64,000 bases of DNA from Calliopsis andreniformis (GCF_051401765.1 NW_027480545.1:620001-684000); one strand, 5' to 3'; positions 12,438 to 27,143 are shown, counted from the first letter of the stretch. Numbers and translations: made by a program. The notes: generated from the letters alone by a model not told the origin.

Positions 12438-12884
12438 CAATCCTCAATCTTCAATTCTCAATCCTCAATCCTCAATCGTCAATCCTCAATCCTCAATCTT
12501 CAATCCTCAATACTCAATCTTCAATCCTCAATCCTCAATCCTCGATCCTCAATCCTCAATTATCAATCGTCAATCTCCAATCCTGAATACTCAATCTTCA
12601 ATCCACAATCCTCAATCGCCCATCCTCCATCCTCATTCTTAAATCCTCAATACCCTATCCTCAATCTTCAATCCTCAATACTCAATCCTCAATTCTCAAT
12701 CCTCAATCCTCAGTCCTGAGTCCTCACACCTCAATCTTCAACCCTCAGCCCTCAACCTCAATCCTCAATCCTCAATCCTCAATCCTCAACCCTCAATACT
12801 CAATCTTCAATCTTCAATCCTCAGTCCGCAAACCACAATTCTGAATCCTCAATCCTGAATCCTCAATCTTCAGCCCTCAGTCCT

Positions 12885-12930
12885 CAACAATCAGTTGTCA
12901 ATCCTCAATCCTCAATCCTCAATCCTCAAT
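12885..12930. repeat. Truncated A module
   Basis: The A anchor CAACAATCAGTTG is followed by plain TCAATCC units instead of AATATCC, ACAGTTT and the rest of the module. The same truncation is seen at 31,070-31,115 in gamma copy 2, so one event was inherited by both. It shows that modules can be cut and fused at plain heptamers without breaking the 7-base register. Confidence 0.75.
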
Positions 12931-13860
12931 CCTCAATCCCCAATCCTCAATCCTCAATCTTCAATCCTCAATGCTCAATCTTCAATCCTCAATCCTCAAT
13001 CCTCAATCCTCATTCTTCAATCCTCAACACCAAATCCTCAATCTTCAGTCCTCCATCCTCAATCCTCTATTCTCGATCCTCAATCATCAATCCTCAGACC
13101 TCAAACGTCAATACTCAACCCTCAGCCCTCGTCCTCAATCCACAACACTCAATCCTCAATCCTCAATCTTCAATCATCAATATTCAATCTTCAATCCTCA
13201 ATCCTCAATCCTCAGTCCTCAATCCTCAATCCTGAATCCTCAGTCATCAATACTCAATCTTCAGTACTCAATCCTCAATCCTCAATCCTCAATCCTCAAT
13301 CCTCAATACTCAATCCTCAATCTTCAATCCTCAATACTGAATCTTCAATCCTCAATCCTCAATCCTCAATCCTCAATCCTCAATCCTCAATCCTCAGTCC
13401 TCAAACCTCAATTCCGAATCCTCAATCCTGAATCCTCAATCTTCAGCCCTCAGTCCTCAACAATCAGTTGTCAATCCTAAATCCTCAATCGAATATCCTC
13501 AATTCACAGGTTTCAATACTCAATACTGAATCTGCAATCTTCAAATCTCTATCCACGATCATCAATCCTCATCACTCAACCCTCAACACTCAGTCCCCAA
13601 TCCTCAATCTTCAATTCTCAATCCTCAATCCTCAATCGTCAATCTTCAATCCTCAATCCTCAATCGTCAGTCCTCATTCCTCAAACGTCAACCCTCAGCC
13701 CTCAGTCCTCATCCTCAGTTCTCAGTTCTCAATACTCAGGCCTCAATCCTCAATCCTCAATTCTCAATCTTCAATCCTCAATACTCAATCTTCAATCCTC
13801 AATCCTCAGTCCTCAAACTTCAATTCTGAATCCTCAATCCTGAATCCTCAATCTTCAGCC

Positions 13861-16199
13861 CTCAGACCTCAACAATCAGTTGTCAATTCTCAATCCTCTG
13901 TAGAATATCCTCAATTCACAGTTTTCAATACTCAATACTCAATCTGCAATCTTCAAATCTCTATCCACAAACATCAATTCTCATCACTCAACCATCAACA
14001 CTAAGTCCTCAATGTTCGATCCTCAATCCTCAACTCTCAATCTTCAATCCACAATACTGAATCTTCAATCCTCAATCCTCAATCCTCAATCCTCAATCCT
14101 CAGTCCCCAATCCTCAATCCTCAATCCTCAATCCTCATTCTTCAATCCTCAATACCCAATCCTCAATCTTCAATCCTCAATCCTCAATCCTCAATTTTCA
14201 ATCCTCAATCCTCAGTCCTCAGACCTCAAACCTCAACCCTCAAACCTCAGCCCTCATCGTCAATCCTCAAACCTCAATCCTCAATCCTCAATCGTCAATC
14301 CTCAATCCTCAATCTTCAATCCTCAATACTCAATCTTCAATCCTCTATCCTCAATCCTCAATCCTCAATATTCAATCCTCAACACACAATTTTCAATATT
14401 CAATCCGCAATCATCATACCTCAATCCTCAATCCTCAGTCATCAATCCTCAATCTTCAATACTCATTGGTCAATCCTCGTACCTCAAACCTCAATCCTCG
14501 ATCCTCAGTCCTCAAAACTCAATTCTGAATCCTCAATCCTGAATCCTCAACCTTCAGCCCTGAGTCCTCAACAATCAGATGTCAATTCTCAATCCTCAAT
14601 AGAATATCATCAATTCACAGTTTTCAATACTCAATACTCAAGCTGCAATCTTTAAATCTCTATCCACAAACACCAATTCTCATCACTCAACACTCAGCAC
14701 TCAGTCCCCAGTCCTCAATCTTCAATCCTCAATCCTCAATCCTCAATCCTCAATCCTCAATCCTCAATCCTCAATCCTCAATCCTCAATACTCAATCATC
14801 AATCCGCAATCCTCAATCCTCAAACCTCAATCTTCAATCCTCAATAATCAATCTTCAATCCTCACCCTCAATCCTGAATCCTCAATCCTCAATCCTCAAT
14901 CCTCAATCCTCAATACTCAATCTTCAATCCTCAATCCTCAATACACAATCCTCAATCCTCATTCTTCAATCCTCAATACCCAAATCTCAATCTTCAATCC
15001 TCAATCATCAATCCTCAATTCTCTATACTCAATCCTCAAACCTCAGCCATCATCCTCAATCCTCAATCCTCAATCGTCAATCCTCAACCTTCAATCCTCA
15101 ACACTCAACATTCAACCATCAATCCCCAATCCTCAATCCTCAATCCGCAATCCTCAATCCTCAATCCTCATTCCTCAAACCTCAGTCCTCAAACCTCAGT
15201 CCTCATCCTCAATTCTCAATCCTCAATCCTCAATCCTCAATCCTCAAACCACAATCCTCAACCGTCAGTACTCGTCCTCAATCCTCAACCCTCAATCCTC
15301 AATCCTCAATCTTCAATCATCAATACTCAATCTTGAATCCTCAATCCTCAATCCTCAATCCTCATTCCTCAAACCTCAACCCTCAACCCTCAGTCCTTAT
15401 CCTCAATTCTCCATTCTCAATCCTCAATCCTCAATCCTCAATCTTCAATCCTCAATAATCAATATTCAATCCTAGATCCTTAGTCCCGAATCCTAAATCC
15501 TTAATCCTCAATCTTTAATCCTCAATCCCCAGTCCTCAATCTTCAATCATCAATGCTCCATCCTCAATTCTCTATCCTCAGTCGTCAGTCCTCAACCCTC
15601 AATCCTCAAACATCAATCCTCAATCCTCAATCCTCAATCCTCAATCCTCAATCCTCAATCCTCAATCCTCAGTCCTCAAACCTCAATTCTGAACCCTCAA
15701 CTCTGAATCCTCAATCTTCAGCCCTCAGTCCTCAACAATCAGTTGTCAATCCTCAATCCTCAATAGAATATCCTCAATTCGCAGGTTTCGATACTCAATA
15801 CTCAATCTGCAATCTTCAAATCTCTATCCACAAACATCAATCCTCATCACTCAACGCTCAACACTCAGTCCCCAATCCTCAATCTTCAATTCTCAATCCT
15901 CAATACTCAATCCTCAATCCTCAATCCTCAATCCTCAATCTTCAATCCTCAAAACTCAATCTTCAATCCTCAATCCTCAATCCTCGATCCTCAATCCTCA
16001 ATCCTCAATCGTCAATCTCCAATCCTGAATACTCAATCTTCAATCCTCAATTCTCAATCCTCAACCCTCAATCTTCAATCCTCAATACTGAATCTTCAAT
16101 CCTCAATCCTCAATCCTCAATCCTCAATCCTCAATCCTCAATCCTCAGTCCTCAAACCTCAATTCTGAATCCTCAATCCTGAATCCTCAATCTTCAGCC
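13861..16199. repeat. Block delta, copy 1 of a 2,339-bp tandem duplication
   Basis: The A modules at 13870, 14569, 15733 and 16209 recur exactly 2,339 bp downstream at 16209, 16908, 18072 and 18548. Intervening landmarks such as CATTGGTCAATCCTCG (14,463 and 16,802) keep the same offset. Only scattered single-base differences are seen between copies, so the duplication looks recent. Boundaries are placed at the A anchors for convenience; the true breakpoint could lie anywhere in shared sequence. Confidence 0.88.
15733..15872. repeat. Module A subtype A4 (representative copy)
   Basis: A4 is marked by AATTCGCAGGTTTCGATAC, which contains two CpG steps that are rare in this array. Copies are at 15733, 18072, 22704, 32922 (with CGCAGATTTCG), 43123 and 47757. 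The first three tie the 2,339-bp and 4,632-bp duplications together. The last two share the variant AGTCTTCAACAATC and follow the 4,634-bp offset between the iota blocks. Confidence 0.85.
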
Positions 16200-18538
16200 C
16201 TCAGTCCTCAACAATCAGTTGTCAATCCTCAATCCTCAATAGAATATCCTCAATTCACAGTTTTCAATACTCAATACTCAATCTGCAATCTTCAAATCTC
16301 TATCCACAAACATCAATTCTCATCACTCAACCATCAACACTAAGTCCTCAATGTTCGATCCTCAATCCTCAACTCTCAATATTCAATCCTCAATACTGAA
16401 TCTTCAATCCTCAATCCTCAATCCTCAATCCTCAATCCTCAGTCCCCAATCCTCAATCCTCAATCCTCAATCCTCATTCTTCAATCCTCAATACCCAATC
16501 CTCAATCTTCAATCCTCAATCCTCAATCCTCAATTTTCAATCCTCAATCCTCAGTCCTCAGACCTCAAACCTCAACCCTCAAACCTCAGCCCTCATCGTC
16601 AATCCTCAAACCTCAATCCTCAATCCTCAATCGTCAATCCTCAATCCTCAATCTTCAATCCCCAATACTCAATCTTCAATCCTCTATCCTCAATCCTCAA
16701 TCCTCAATATTCAATCCTCAACACACAATTTTCAATACTCAATCCGCAATCATCATACCTCAATCCTCAATCCTCAGTCATCAATCCTCAATCTTCAATA
16801 CTCATTGGTCAATCCTCGTACCTCAAACCTCAATCCTCAATCCTCAGTCCTCAAAACTCAATTCTGAATCCTCAATCCTGAATCCTCAACCTTCAGCCCT
16901 GAGTCCTCAACAATCAGATGTCAATTCTCAATCCTCAATAGAATATCATCAATTCACAGTTTTCAATACTCAATACTCAAGCTGCAATCTTTAAATCTCT
17001 ATCCACAAACACCAATTCTCATCACTCAACACTCAGCACTCAGTCCCCAGTCCTCAATCTTCAATCCTCAATCCTCAATCCTCAATCCTCAATCCTCAAT
17101 CCTCAATCCTCAATCCTCAATCCTCAATACTCAATCATCAATCCGCAATCCTCAATCCTCAAACCTCAATCTTCAATCCTCAATAATCAATCTTCAATCC
17201 TCACCCTCAATCCTGAATCCTCAATCCTCAATCCTCAATCCTCAATCCTCAATACTCAATCTTCAATCCTCAATCCTCAATACACAATCCTCAATCCTCA
17301 TTCTTCAATCCTCAATACCCAAATCTCAATCTTCAATCCTCAATCATCAATCCTCAATTCTCTATACTCAATCCTCAAACCTCAGCCATCATCCTCAATC
17401 CTCAATCCTCAGTCGTCAATCCTCAACCTTCAATCCTCAACACTCAACATTCAACCATCAATCCCCAATCCTCAATCCTCAATCCGCAATCCTCAATCCT
17501 CAATCCTCATTCCTCAAACCTCAGTCCTCAAACCTCAGTCCTCATCCTCAATTCTCAATCCTCAATCCTCAATCCTCAATCCTCAAACCACAATCCTCAA
17601 CCGTCAGTCCTCGTCCTCAATCTTCAACCCTCAATCCTCAATCCTCAATCTTCAATCATCAATACTCAATCTTGAATCCTCAATCCTCAATCCTCAATCC
17701 TCATTCCTCAAACCTCAACCCTCAACCCTCAGTCCTTATCCTCAATTCTCCATTCTCAATCCTCAATCCTCAATCCTCAATCTTCAATCCTCAATAATCA
17801 ATATTCAATCCTAGATCCTTAGTCCCGAATCCTAAATCCTTAATCCTCAATCTTTAATCCTCAATCCCCAGTCCACAATCTTCAATCATCAATGCTCCAT
17901 CCTCAATTCTCTATCCTCAGTCGTCAGTCCTCAACCCTCAATCCTCAAACATCAATCCTCAATCCTCAATCCTCAATCCTCAATCCTCAATCCTCAATCC
18001 TCAATCCTCAGTCCTCAAACCTCAATTCTGAACCCTCAACTCTGAATCCTCAATCTTCAGCCCTCAGTCCTCAACAATCAGTTGTCAATCCTCAATCCTC
18101 AATAGAATATCCTCAATTCGCAGGTTTCGATACTCAATACTCAATCTGCAATCTTCAAATCTCTATCCACAAACATCAATCCTCATCACTCAAAGCTCAA
18201 CACTCAGTCCCCAATCCTCAATCTTCAATTCTCAATCCTCAATACTCAATCCTCAATCCTCAATCCTCAATCCTCAATCTTCAATCCTCAAAACTCAATC
18301 TTCAATCCTCAATCCTCAATCCTCGATCCTCAATCCTCAATCCTCAATCGTCAATCTCCAATCCTGAATACTCAATCTTCAATCCTCAATTCTCAATCCT
18401 CAACCCTCAATCTTCAATCCTCAATACTGAATCTTCAATCCTCAATCCTCAATCCTCAATCCTCAATCCTCAATCCTCAATCCTCAGTACTCAAACCTCA
18501 ATTCTGAATCCTCAATCCTGAATCCTCAATCTTCAGCC
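16200..18538. repeat. Block delta, copy 2
   Basis: This is the second unit of the 2,339-bp tandem pair. One private difference is diagnostic: AGTCCACAATCTTCAATCATC near 17,871 replaces AGTCCTCAATC in copy 1. The same change appears near 22,503, so the later 4,632-bp duplication used this copy and not copy 1. That fixes the order of events: 2,339 bp first, 4,632 bp second. Confidence 0.85.
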
Positions 18539-21500
18539 CTCAGTCCTCAACAATCAGTTGTCAATCCTCAATCCTCAATAGAATATCCTCAATTCACAGG
18601 TTTCAATACTCAATACTGAAACTGCAATCTTCATATCTCTATCCACAGACATCAATTCTCATCACTCAGCCATCAACTCTCAGTCCCCAATCCTCAATCT
18701 TCAATCGTCAATCCTCAATCCTCAATTATCAATCCTCAATCCTCAATCCTCAATCTTCAACCCTCAATACTCAATCTTCAATCCTCAAACCTCAATCCTC
18801 AATCCTCAATCTTCAATCCTCAATCCTCAATCCTCAATCCTCAATGCTCATTCTTCAACCCTCAATACCCAATCCTCAATCTTCAATCCTCAATCCTCAA
18901 TCCTCAACTCTCAATCCTCAATCCTCAATCCTCAGTCCTCAAACCTCAATCCTCAGCCCTCAGCCCTCATCTTCAATCCTCAATCCTCAATCCTCAATTC
19001 TCAATCTTCAATCCTCAATACTCAATCTTCAATCCTCAATCCTCAATTCTCAATCCTCAATACTCAATCCTCAATCGTCAATCCTCAAACCCCAATCCTC
19101 AATCTTCAATACTCAATCCTCAATCCTCAATCCACAATCCTCAATCTTCAATTCTCAATACTCAATCTTCAATCCTCAATCCTCAATCTTCAATCCTCAA
19201 CCCTCAATCCTCGGTCCTCAATCCTCAACCTTCAATCCTCAATACTCAATCTTCAATCCTCAATCCTCAATCCTCAATCCTCAATCCTCATTCTTCAATC
19301 CTCAATACCCAATCCTCAATCTTCAATCCTCAATCCTCGATCCTCAATTCTCAATCCTCAATCCTCAATCCTCAATCCTGAATCCTCAATCTTCAGACCT
19401 CAGTCCTCAACAATCGGCTGTCAATCCTCAATCCCCACTAGAATATCTTCAGTTCAGAGTTTTCCATACGCAATACTCAATCTGCAATCTTCATATCTCT
19501 ACCCACAAACATCAATTCTCATCACTCAGCCATCAACCCTCAGTCCCCAATCCTCAATCTTCAATCGTCAATCCTCAATACTCAATTATCAATCCTCAAT
19601 CCTCAATCCTCAATCTTCAACCCTCAATACACAATCTTCAATCCACAAACCTCAATCCTCAATCCTCAATCCTCAATCTTCAATCCTCAATACTCAATCT
19701 TCAATCCTCAATCCTCAACTCTCAATCCTCAATACTCAATCCTCAATGGTCAATCCTCAATCCCCAATCCTCAATCTTCAATACTCAATCCTCAATCCTC
19801 AATCCACAATACTCAATCCTCAATCCTCATTCTTCAATCCTCAATACCCAATCCTCAATCTTCAATCCTCAATCCTCAATCCTCAATTCTCAATCCTCAA
19901 TCCTCAGTCCTCAATCCTCAAACCTCAACCCTCAACCCTCAGCCCTCATCCTCAATCCTCGATCCTCAATCCTCAATCCTCAATATTCTATCCTCAATCC
20001 TCAGTCTTCAAAACTCAATTCTGAACCCTCAATCCTGAATCCTCAATCTTCAGCCCTCAGTCCTCAACAATCAGTTGTCAATACTCAATCCTCAATAGAA
20101 TATCCTTAATTCACAGATCTCAATACTCAATGCTCAACCTGCAATCTTCAAACTTCTATCCACAAACACCAATTCTCATCACTCAACAATCAACACTCAG
20201 TCCTCAATGTTCAATCCTCAATCCTCAATCCACAATCCTCAATCATCAATCTTCAATCTTCAATACTCAATCTTCAATCCTCAATCCTCAATCCTCAATC
20301 CTCAATCCTCATTCTTCAATCCTCAATACCCAATCCTCAATCTTCAATCCTCAATCCCCAGTCCTCAATCTTCAATCCTCAATGCTCCATCCTCAATCCT
20401 CTATCCTCAGTCCTCAGTCCTCACTACTCAATTTTCAATCCTCAATCCTCAATCCTCAATCCTCAATCCTAAATCCTCAATCATCAATCCCCAATTTTCA
20501 ATACTCAATCCTCAATCCTCAATCCTGAATCCTCAATACTAAAGCATCAATCCTCAATTCTCTATACTCAATAGAACATCCTGAATTCTCAGGATTCAAT
20601 ACTCAACCCTCAAACCTCAAACCTCAGCCATCATCCTCAATCCTCAATCCTCAATCGTCAATCCTCAACCTTCAATCCTCAACACTCAACCTTCAACACT
20701 CAATCCTCAATCCTCAATCGTCAATCCGCAATCCTCAATCCTCAAACCTCAATTTTCAATCCTCAATAATCAATCTTCAATCCTCAACCCTCAATCCTCA
20801 ATCCTCAATACTCAATCCTCAATCCTCAATCCTCAATACTCAATCTTCAATCCTCAATCCTCAATACTCAATCCTCAATCCTCATTCTTCAATCCTCAAT
20901 ACCCAAATCTCAATCTTCAATCCTCAATCCTCAGTCCTCAAACTTCAATTCTGAGTCCTCAATCCTGAATCCTCAATCTTCAGCCCTCAGACCTCAACAA
21001 TCAGTTGTCAATTCTCAATCCTCTGTAGACTATCCTCAATTCACAGTTTTCAATACTCAATACTCAATCTGCAATCTTCAAATCTCTATCCACAAACATC
21101 AATTCTCATCACTCAACCATCAACACTCAGTCCTCAATGTTCAATCCTCAATCCTCAACTCTCAATCTTCAATCCTCAATACTGAATCTTCAATCCTCAA
21201 TCCTCAATCCTCAATCCTCAATCCTCAGTCCCCAATCCTCAATCCTCAATCCTCAATCCTCATTCTTCAATCCTCAATACCCAATCCTCAATCTTCAATC
21301 CTCAATCCTCAATCCTCAATATTCAATCCTCAATCCTCAGTCCTCAGACCTCAAACCTCAATCCTCAACCCTCAGCCCTCATCGTGAATCCTCAAACCTC
21401 AATCCTCAATCCTCAATCGTCAATCCTCAATCCTCAATCTTCAATCCTCAATACTCAATCTTCAATCCTATATCCTCAATCCTCAATCCTCAATACTCAA

Positions 21501-22511
21501 TCGTCAACACACAATTTTCAATATTCAATCCGCAATCATCATACCTCAATCCTCAATCCTCAGTCATCAATCCTCAATCTTCAATACTCATTGGTCAATC
21601 CTCAATACCCAATCCCCAATCTTCAATACTCAATCCTCAATCCTCAATTCTCAATCCTCAATCCTCAATCCTCAGACCTCGGACATCAATACTCAACCCT
21701 CAGTCCTCATCCTCAATCCTCAATCCTTATTCCTCAGTCCTCAAACTTTAATCCTCAATACACAATTTTCAATCCTCAATCCTCAATACCCAATCCTCAA
21801 TCCTAAATCCTCAATCATCAATCCTCAATCTTCAATACTGAATCCTCAATCCTCAATCCTGAATTCTCAATACTAAACCATCAATCCTCAATTCTCAACA
21901 CTCAATAGAACATCCCGAATTCTCAGGATTCAATACTCAAACCTCAAACCTCAAACCTCAGCCATCATCCTCAATCCTCAATCCTCAATCGTCAATCCTC
22001 AACCTTCAATCCTCAACACTCAACATTCAACCCTCAATCCCCAATCCTCAATCGTCAGTCCGCAATCCTCAATCCTCAGTCATCAATACTCAACCTTCAA
22101 TACTCAATCCTCAATCCTCAATCCGCAATCCTCAATCCTCAATCCTCATTCCTCAAACCTCAATCCCCAAACCTCAGTCCTCATCCTCAATTCTCAATCC
22201 TCAATCCTCAATTCTCAAACCACAATCCTCAACCGTCAGACCTCGTCCTCAATCCTCAACCCTCAATCCTCAATCCTCAGTCTTCAATCATCAATACTCA
22301 ATCTTCAATCCTCAATCCTCAATCCTTAATCCTCATTCCTCAAACCTCAACACTCAACCCTCAGTCCTTATCCTCAATTCTCCATTCTCAATCCTCAATC
22401 CTCAATCCTCAATCTTCAATCCTCAATAATCAATATTCAATCCTAGATCCTTAGTCCCCAATCCTAAATCCTTAATCCTCAATCTTTAATCCTCAATCCC
22501 CAGTCCACAAT
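17880..22511. repeat. 4,632-bp tandem duplication, copy 1 (contains alpha copy 2)
   Basis: Module order is A4 (18072), A6 (18548), A2 (19408), A5 (20065), B (20580), A7 (20995), B (21914). Every one recurs 4,632 bp later at 22704, 23180, 24040, 24697, 25212, 25627 and 26546. No internal length difference is evident in the stretches compared. The repeat-derived open frame at 18844-20109 has a 421-codon counterpart at 23476-24741 with only a few changes. The unit includes the part of alpha that lacks the 188- and 657-bp segments present at the left edge of the window. Confidence 0.9.
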
Positions 22512-25500
22512 CTTCAATCATCAATGCTCCATCCTCAATTCTCTATCCTCAGTCGTCAGTCCTCAACCCTCAATCCTCAAACATCAATCCTCAATCCTCA
22601 ATCCTCAATCCTCAATCCTCAATCCTCAATCCTCAATCCTCAGTCCTCAAACCTCAATTCTGAACCCTCAACTCTGAATCCTCAATCTTCAGCCCTCAGT
22701 CCTCAACAATCAGTTGTCAATCCTCAATCCTCAATAGAATATCCTCAATTCGCAGGTTTCGATACTCAATACTCAATCTGCAATCTTCAAATCTCTATCC
22801 ACAAACATCAATCCTCATCACTCAACGCTCAACACTCAGTCCCCAATCCTCAATCTTCAATTCTCAATCCTCAATACTCAATCCTCAATCCTCAATCCTC
22901 AATCCTCAATCTTCAATCCTCAAAACTCAATCTTCAATCCTCAATCCTCAATCCTCGATCCTCAATCCTCAATCCTCAATCGTCAATCTCCAATCCTGAA
23001 TACTCAATCTTCAATCCTCAATTCTCAATCCTCAACCCTCAATCTTCAATCCTCAATACTGAATCTTCAATCCTCAATCCTCAATCCTCAATCCTCAATC
23101 CTCAATCCTCAATCCTCAGTACTCAAACCTCAATTCTGAATCCTCAATCCTGAATCCTCAATCTTCAGCCCTCAGTCCTCAACAATCAGTTGTCAATCCT
23201 CAATCCTCAATAGAATATCCTCAATTCACAGGTTTCAATACTCAATACTGAAACTGCAATCTTCATATCTCTATCCACAGACATCAATTCTCATCACTCA
23301 GCCATCAACTCTCAGTCCCCAATCCTCAATCTTCAATCGTCAATCCTCAATCCTCAATTATCAATCCTCAATCCTCAATCCTCAATCTTCAACCCTCAAT
23401 ACTCAATCTTCAATCCTCAAACCTCAATCCTCAATCCTCAATCTTCAATCCTCAATCCTCAATCCTCAATCCTCAATGCTCATTCTTCAACCCTCAATAC
23501 CCAATCCTCAATCTTCAATCCTCAATCCTCAATCCTCAACTCTCAATCCTCAATCCTCAATCCTCAGTCCTCAAACCTCAATCCTCAGCCCTCAGCCCTC
23601 ATCTTCAATCCTCAATCCTCAATCCTCAATTCTCAATCTTCAATCCTCAATACTCAATCTTCAATCCTCAATCCTCAATTCTCAATCCTCAATACTCAAT
23701 CCTCAATCGTCAATCCTCAAACCCCAATCCTCAATCTTCAATACTCAATCCTCAATCCTCAATCCACAATCCTCAATCTTCAATTCTCAATACTCAATCT
23801 TCAATCCTCAATCCTCAATCTTCAATCCTCAACCCTCAATCCTCGGTCCTCAATCCTCAACCTTCAATCCTCAATACTCAATCTTCAATCCTCAATCCTC
23901 AATCCTCAATCCTCAATCCTCATTCTTCAATCCTCAATACCCAATCCTCAATCTTCAATCCTCAATCCTCGATCCTCAATTCTCAATCCTCAATCCTCAA
24001 TCCTCAATCCTGAATCCTCAATCTTCAGACCTCAGTCCTCAACAATCGGCTGTCAATCCTCAATCCCCACTAGAATATCTTCAGTTCAGAGTTTTCCATA
24101 CGCAATACTCAATCTGCAATCTTCATATCTCTACCCACAAACATCAATTCTCATCACTCAGCCATCAACCCTCAGTCCCCAATCCTCAATCTTCAATCGT
24201 CAATCCTCAATACTCAATTATCAATCCTCAATCCTCAATCCTCAATCTTCAACCCTCAATACACAATCTTCAATCCACAAACCTCAATCCTCAATCCTCA
24301 ATCCTCAATCTTCAATCCTCAATACACAATCTTCAATCCTCAATCCTCAACTCTCAATCCTCAATACTCAATCCTCAATGGTCAATCCTCAATCCCCAAT
24401 CCTCAATCTTCAATACTCAATCCTCAATCCTCAATCCACAATCCTCAATCCTCAATCCTCATTCTTCAATCCTCAATACCCAATCCTCAATCTTCAATCC
24501 TCAATCCTCAATCCTCAATTCTCAATCCTCAATCCTCAGTCCTCAATCCTCAAACCTCAACCCTCAACCCTCAGCCCTCATCCTCAATCCTCGATCCTCA
24601 ATCCTCAATCCTCAATATTCTATCCTCAATCCTCAGTCTTCAAAACTCAATTCTGAACCCTCAATCCTGAATCCTCAATCTTCAGCCCTCAGTCCTCAAC
24701 AATCAGTTGTCAATACTCAATCCTCAATAGAATATCCTTAATTCACAGATCTCAATACTCAATGCTCAACCTGCAATCTTCAAACTTCTATCCACAAACA
24801 CCAATTCTCATCACTCAACAATCAACACTCAGTCCTCAATGTTCAATCCTCAATCCTCAATCCACAATCCTCAATCATCAATCTTCAATCTTCAATACTC
24901 AATCTTCAATCCTCAATCCTCAATCCTCAATCCTCAATCCTCATTCTTCAATCCTCAATACCCAATCCTCAATCTTCAATCCTCAATCCCCAGTCCTCAA
25001 TCTTCAATCCTCAATGCTCCATCCTCAATCCTCTATCCTCAGTCCTCAGTCCTCACTACTCAATTTTCAATCCTCAATCCTCAATCCTCAATCCTCAATC
25101 CTAAATCCTCAATCATCAATCCCCAATTTTCAATACTCAATCCTCAATCCTCAATCCTGAATCCTCAATACTAAAGCATCAATCCTCAATTCTCTATACT
25201 CAATAGAACATCCTGAATTCTCAGGATTCAATACTCAAACCTCAAACCTCAAACCTCAGCCATCATCCTCAATCCTCAATCCTCAATCGTCAATCCTCAA
25301 CCTTCAATCCTCAACACTCAACCTTCAACACTCAATCCTCAATCCTCAATCGTCAATCCGCAATCCTCAATCCTCAAACCTCAATTTTCAATCCTCAATA
25401 ATCAATCTTCAATCCTCAACCCTCAATCCGCAATCCTCAATACTCAATCCTCAATCCTCAATCCTCAATACTCAATCTTCAATCCTCAATCCTCAATACT

Positions 25501-27143
25501 CAATCCTCAATCCTCATTCTTCAATCCTCAATACCCAAATCTCAATCTTCAATCCTCAATCCTCAGTCCTCAAACTTCAATTCTGAATCCTCAATCCTGA
25601 ATCCTCAATCTTCAGCCCTCAGACCTCAACAATCAGTTGTCAATTCTCAATCCTCTGTAGACTATCCTCAATTCACAGTTTTCAATACTCAATACTCAAT
25701 CTGCAATCTTCAAATCTCTATCCACAAACATCAATTCTCATCACTCAACCATCAACACTCAGTCCTCAATGTTCGATCCTCAATCCTCAACTCTCAATCT
25801 TCAATCCTCAATACTGAATCTTCAATCCTCAATCCTCAATCCTCAATCCTCAATCCTCAGTCCCCAATCCTCAACCCTCAATCCTCAATCCTCATTCTTC
25901 AATCCTCAATACCCAATCCTCAATCTTCAATCCTCAATCCTCAATCCTCAATATTCAATCCTCAATCCTCAGTCCTCAGACCTCAAACCTCAATCCTCAA
26001 CCCTCAGCCCTCATCGTCAATCCTCAAACCTCAATCCTCAATCCTCAATCGTCAATCCTCAATCCTCAATCTTCAATCCTCAATACTCAATCTTCAATCC
26101 TATATCCTCAATCCTCAATCCTCAATACTCAATCGTCAACACACAATTTTCAATATTCAATCCGCAATCATCATACCTCAATCCTCAATCCTCAGTCATC
26201 AATCCTCAATCTTCAATACTCATTGGTCAATCCTCAATACCCAATCCCCAATCTTCAATACTCAATCCTCAATCCTCAATTCTCAATCCTCAATCCTCAA
26301 TCCTCAGACCTCGGACATCAATACTCAACCCTCAGTCCTCATCCTCAATCCTCAATCCTTATTCCTCAGTCCTCAAACTTTAATCCTCAATACACAATTT
26401 TCAATCCTCAATCCTCAATACCCAATCCTCAATCCTAAATCCTCAATCATCAATCCTCAATCTTCAATACTGAATCCTCAATCCTCAATCCTGAATTCTC
26501 AATACTAAACCATCAATCCTCAATTCTCAACACTCAATAGAACATCCCGAATTCTCAGGATTCAATACTCAAACCTCAAACCTCAAACCTCAGCCATCAT
26601 CCTCAATCCTCAATCCTCAATCGTCAATCCTCAACCTTCAATCCTCAACACTCAACATTCAACCCTGAATCCCCAATCCTCAATCGTCAGTCCGCAATCC
26701 TCAATCCTCAGTCATCAATACTCAACCTTCAATACTCAATCCTCAATCCTCAATCCGCAATCCTCAATCCTCAATCCTCATTCCTCAAACCTCAATCCCC
26801 AAACCTCAGTCCTCATCCTCAATTCTCAATCCTCAATCCTCAATTCTCAAACCACAATCCTCAACCGTCAGACGTCGTCCTCAATCCTCAACCCTCAATC
26901 CTCAATCCTCAATCTTCAATCATCAATACTCAATCTTCAATCCTCAATCCTCAATCCTTAATCCTCATTCCTCAAACCTCAACACTCAACCCTCAGTCCT
27001 TATCCTCAATTCTCCATTCTCAATCCTCAATCCTCAATCCTCAATCTTCAATCCTCAATAATCAATATTCAATCCTAGATCCTTAGTCCCCAATCCTAAA
27101 TCCTTAATCCTCAATCTTTAATCCTCAATCCCCAGTCCTCAAT
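22512..27143. repeat. 4,632-bp tandem duplication, copy 2 (contains alpha copy 3)
   Basis: This is the second unit of the 4,632-bp pair. Differences from copy 1 are isolated substitutions, for example TACACAATC for TACTCAATC near 24,325 and TCCGCAATCC for TCCTCAATCC near 25,427. At its right end, past about 27,150, the sequence follows the alpha copy 1 arrangement with two further B modules (27366, 27721) instead of returning to A4. This is the original right flank of the alpha block. Confidence 0.88.

Larger units (their letters stand above)
12075..13612. repeat. Block gamma, copy 1
   Basis: The block contains A6 at 12298, a truncated A module at 12885 and A6 at 13458. It aligns with 30,266-31,800 at an offset of 18,185 bp on the left and 18,199 bp from the second A6, so the right-hand copy is 14 bp (two heptamers) longer internally. 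Both copies carry the odd unit TCGCCCATCC with TACCCTATCC, and both have the same A-module truncation. The truncation therefore predates the duplication. Confidence 0.82.
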
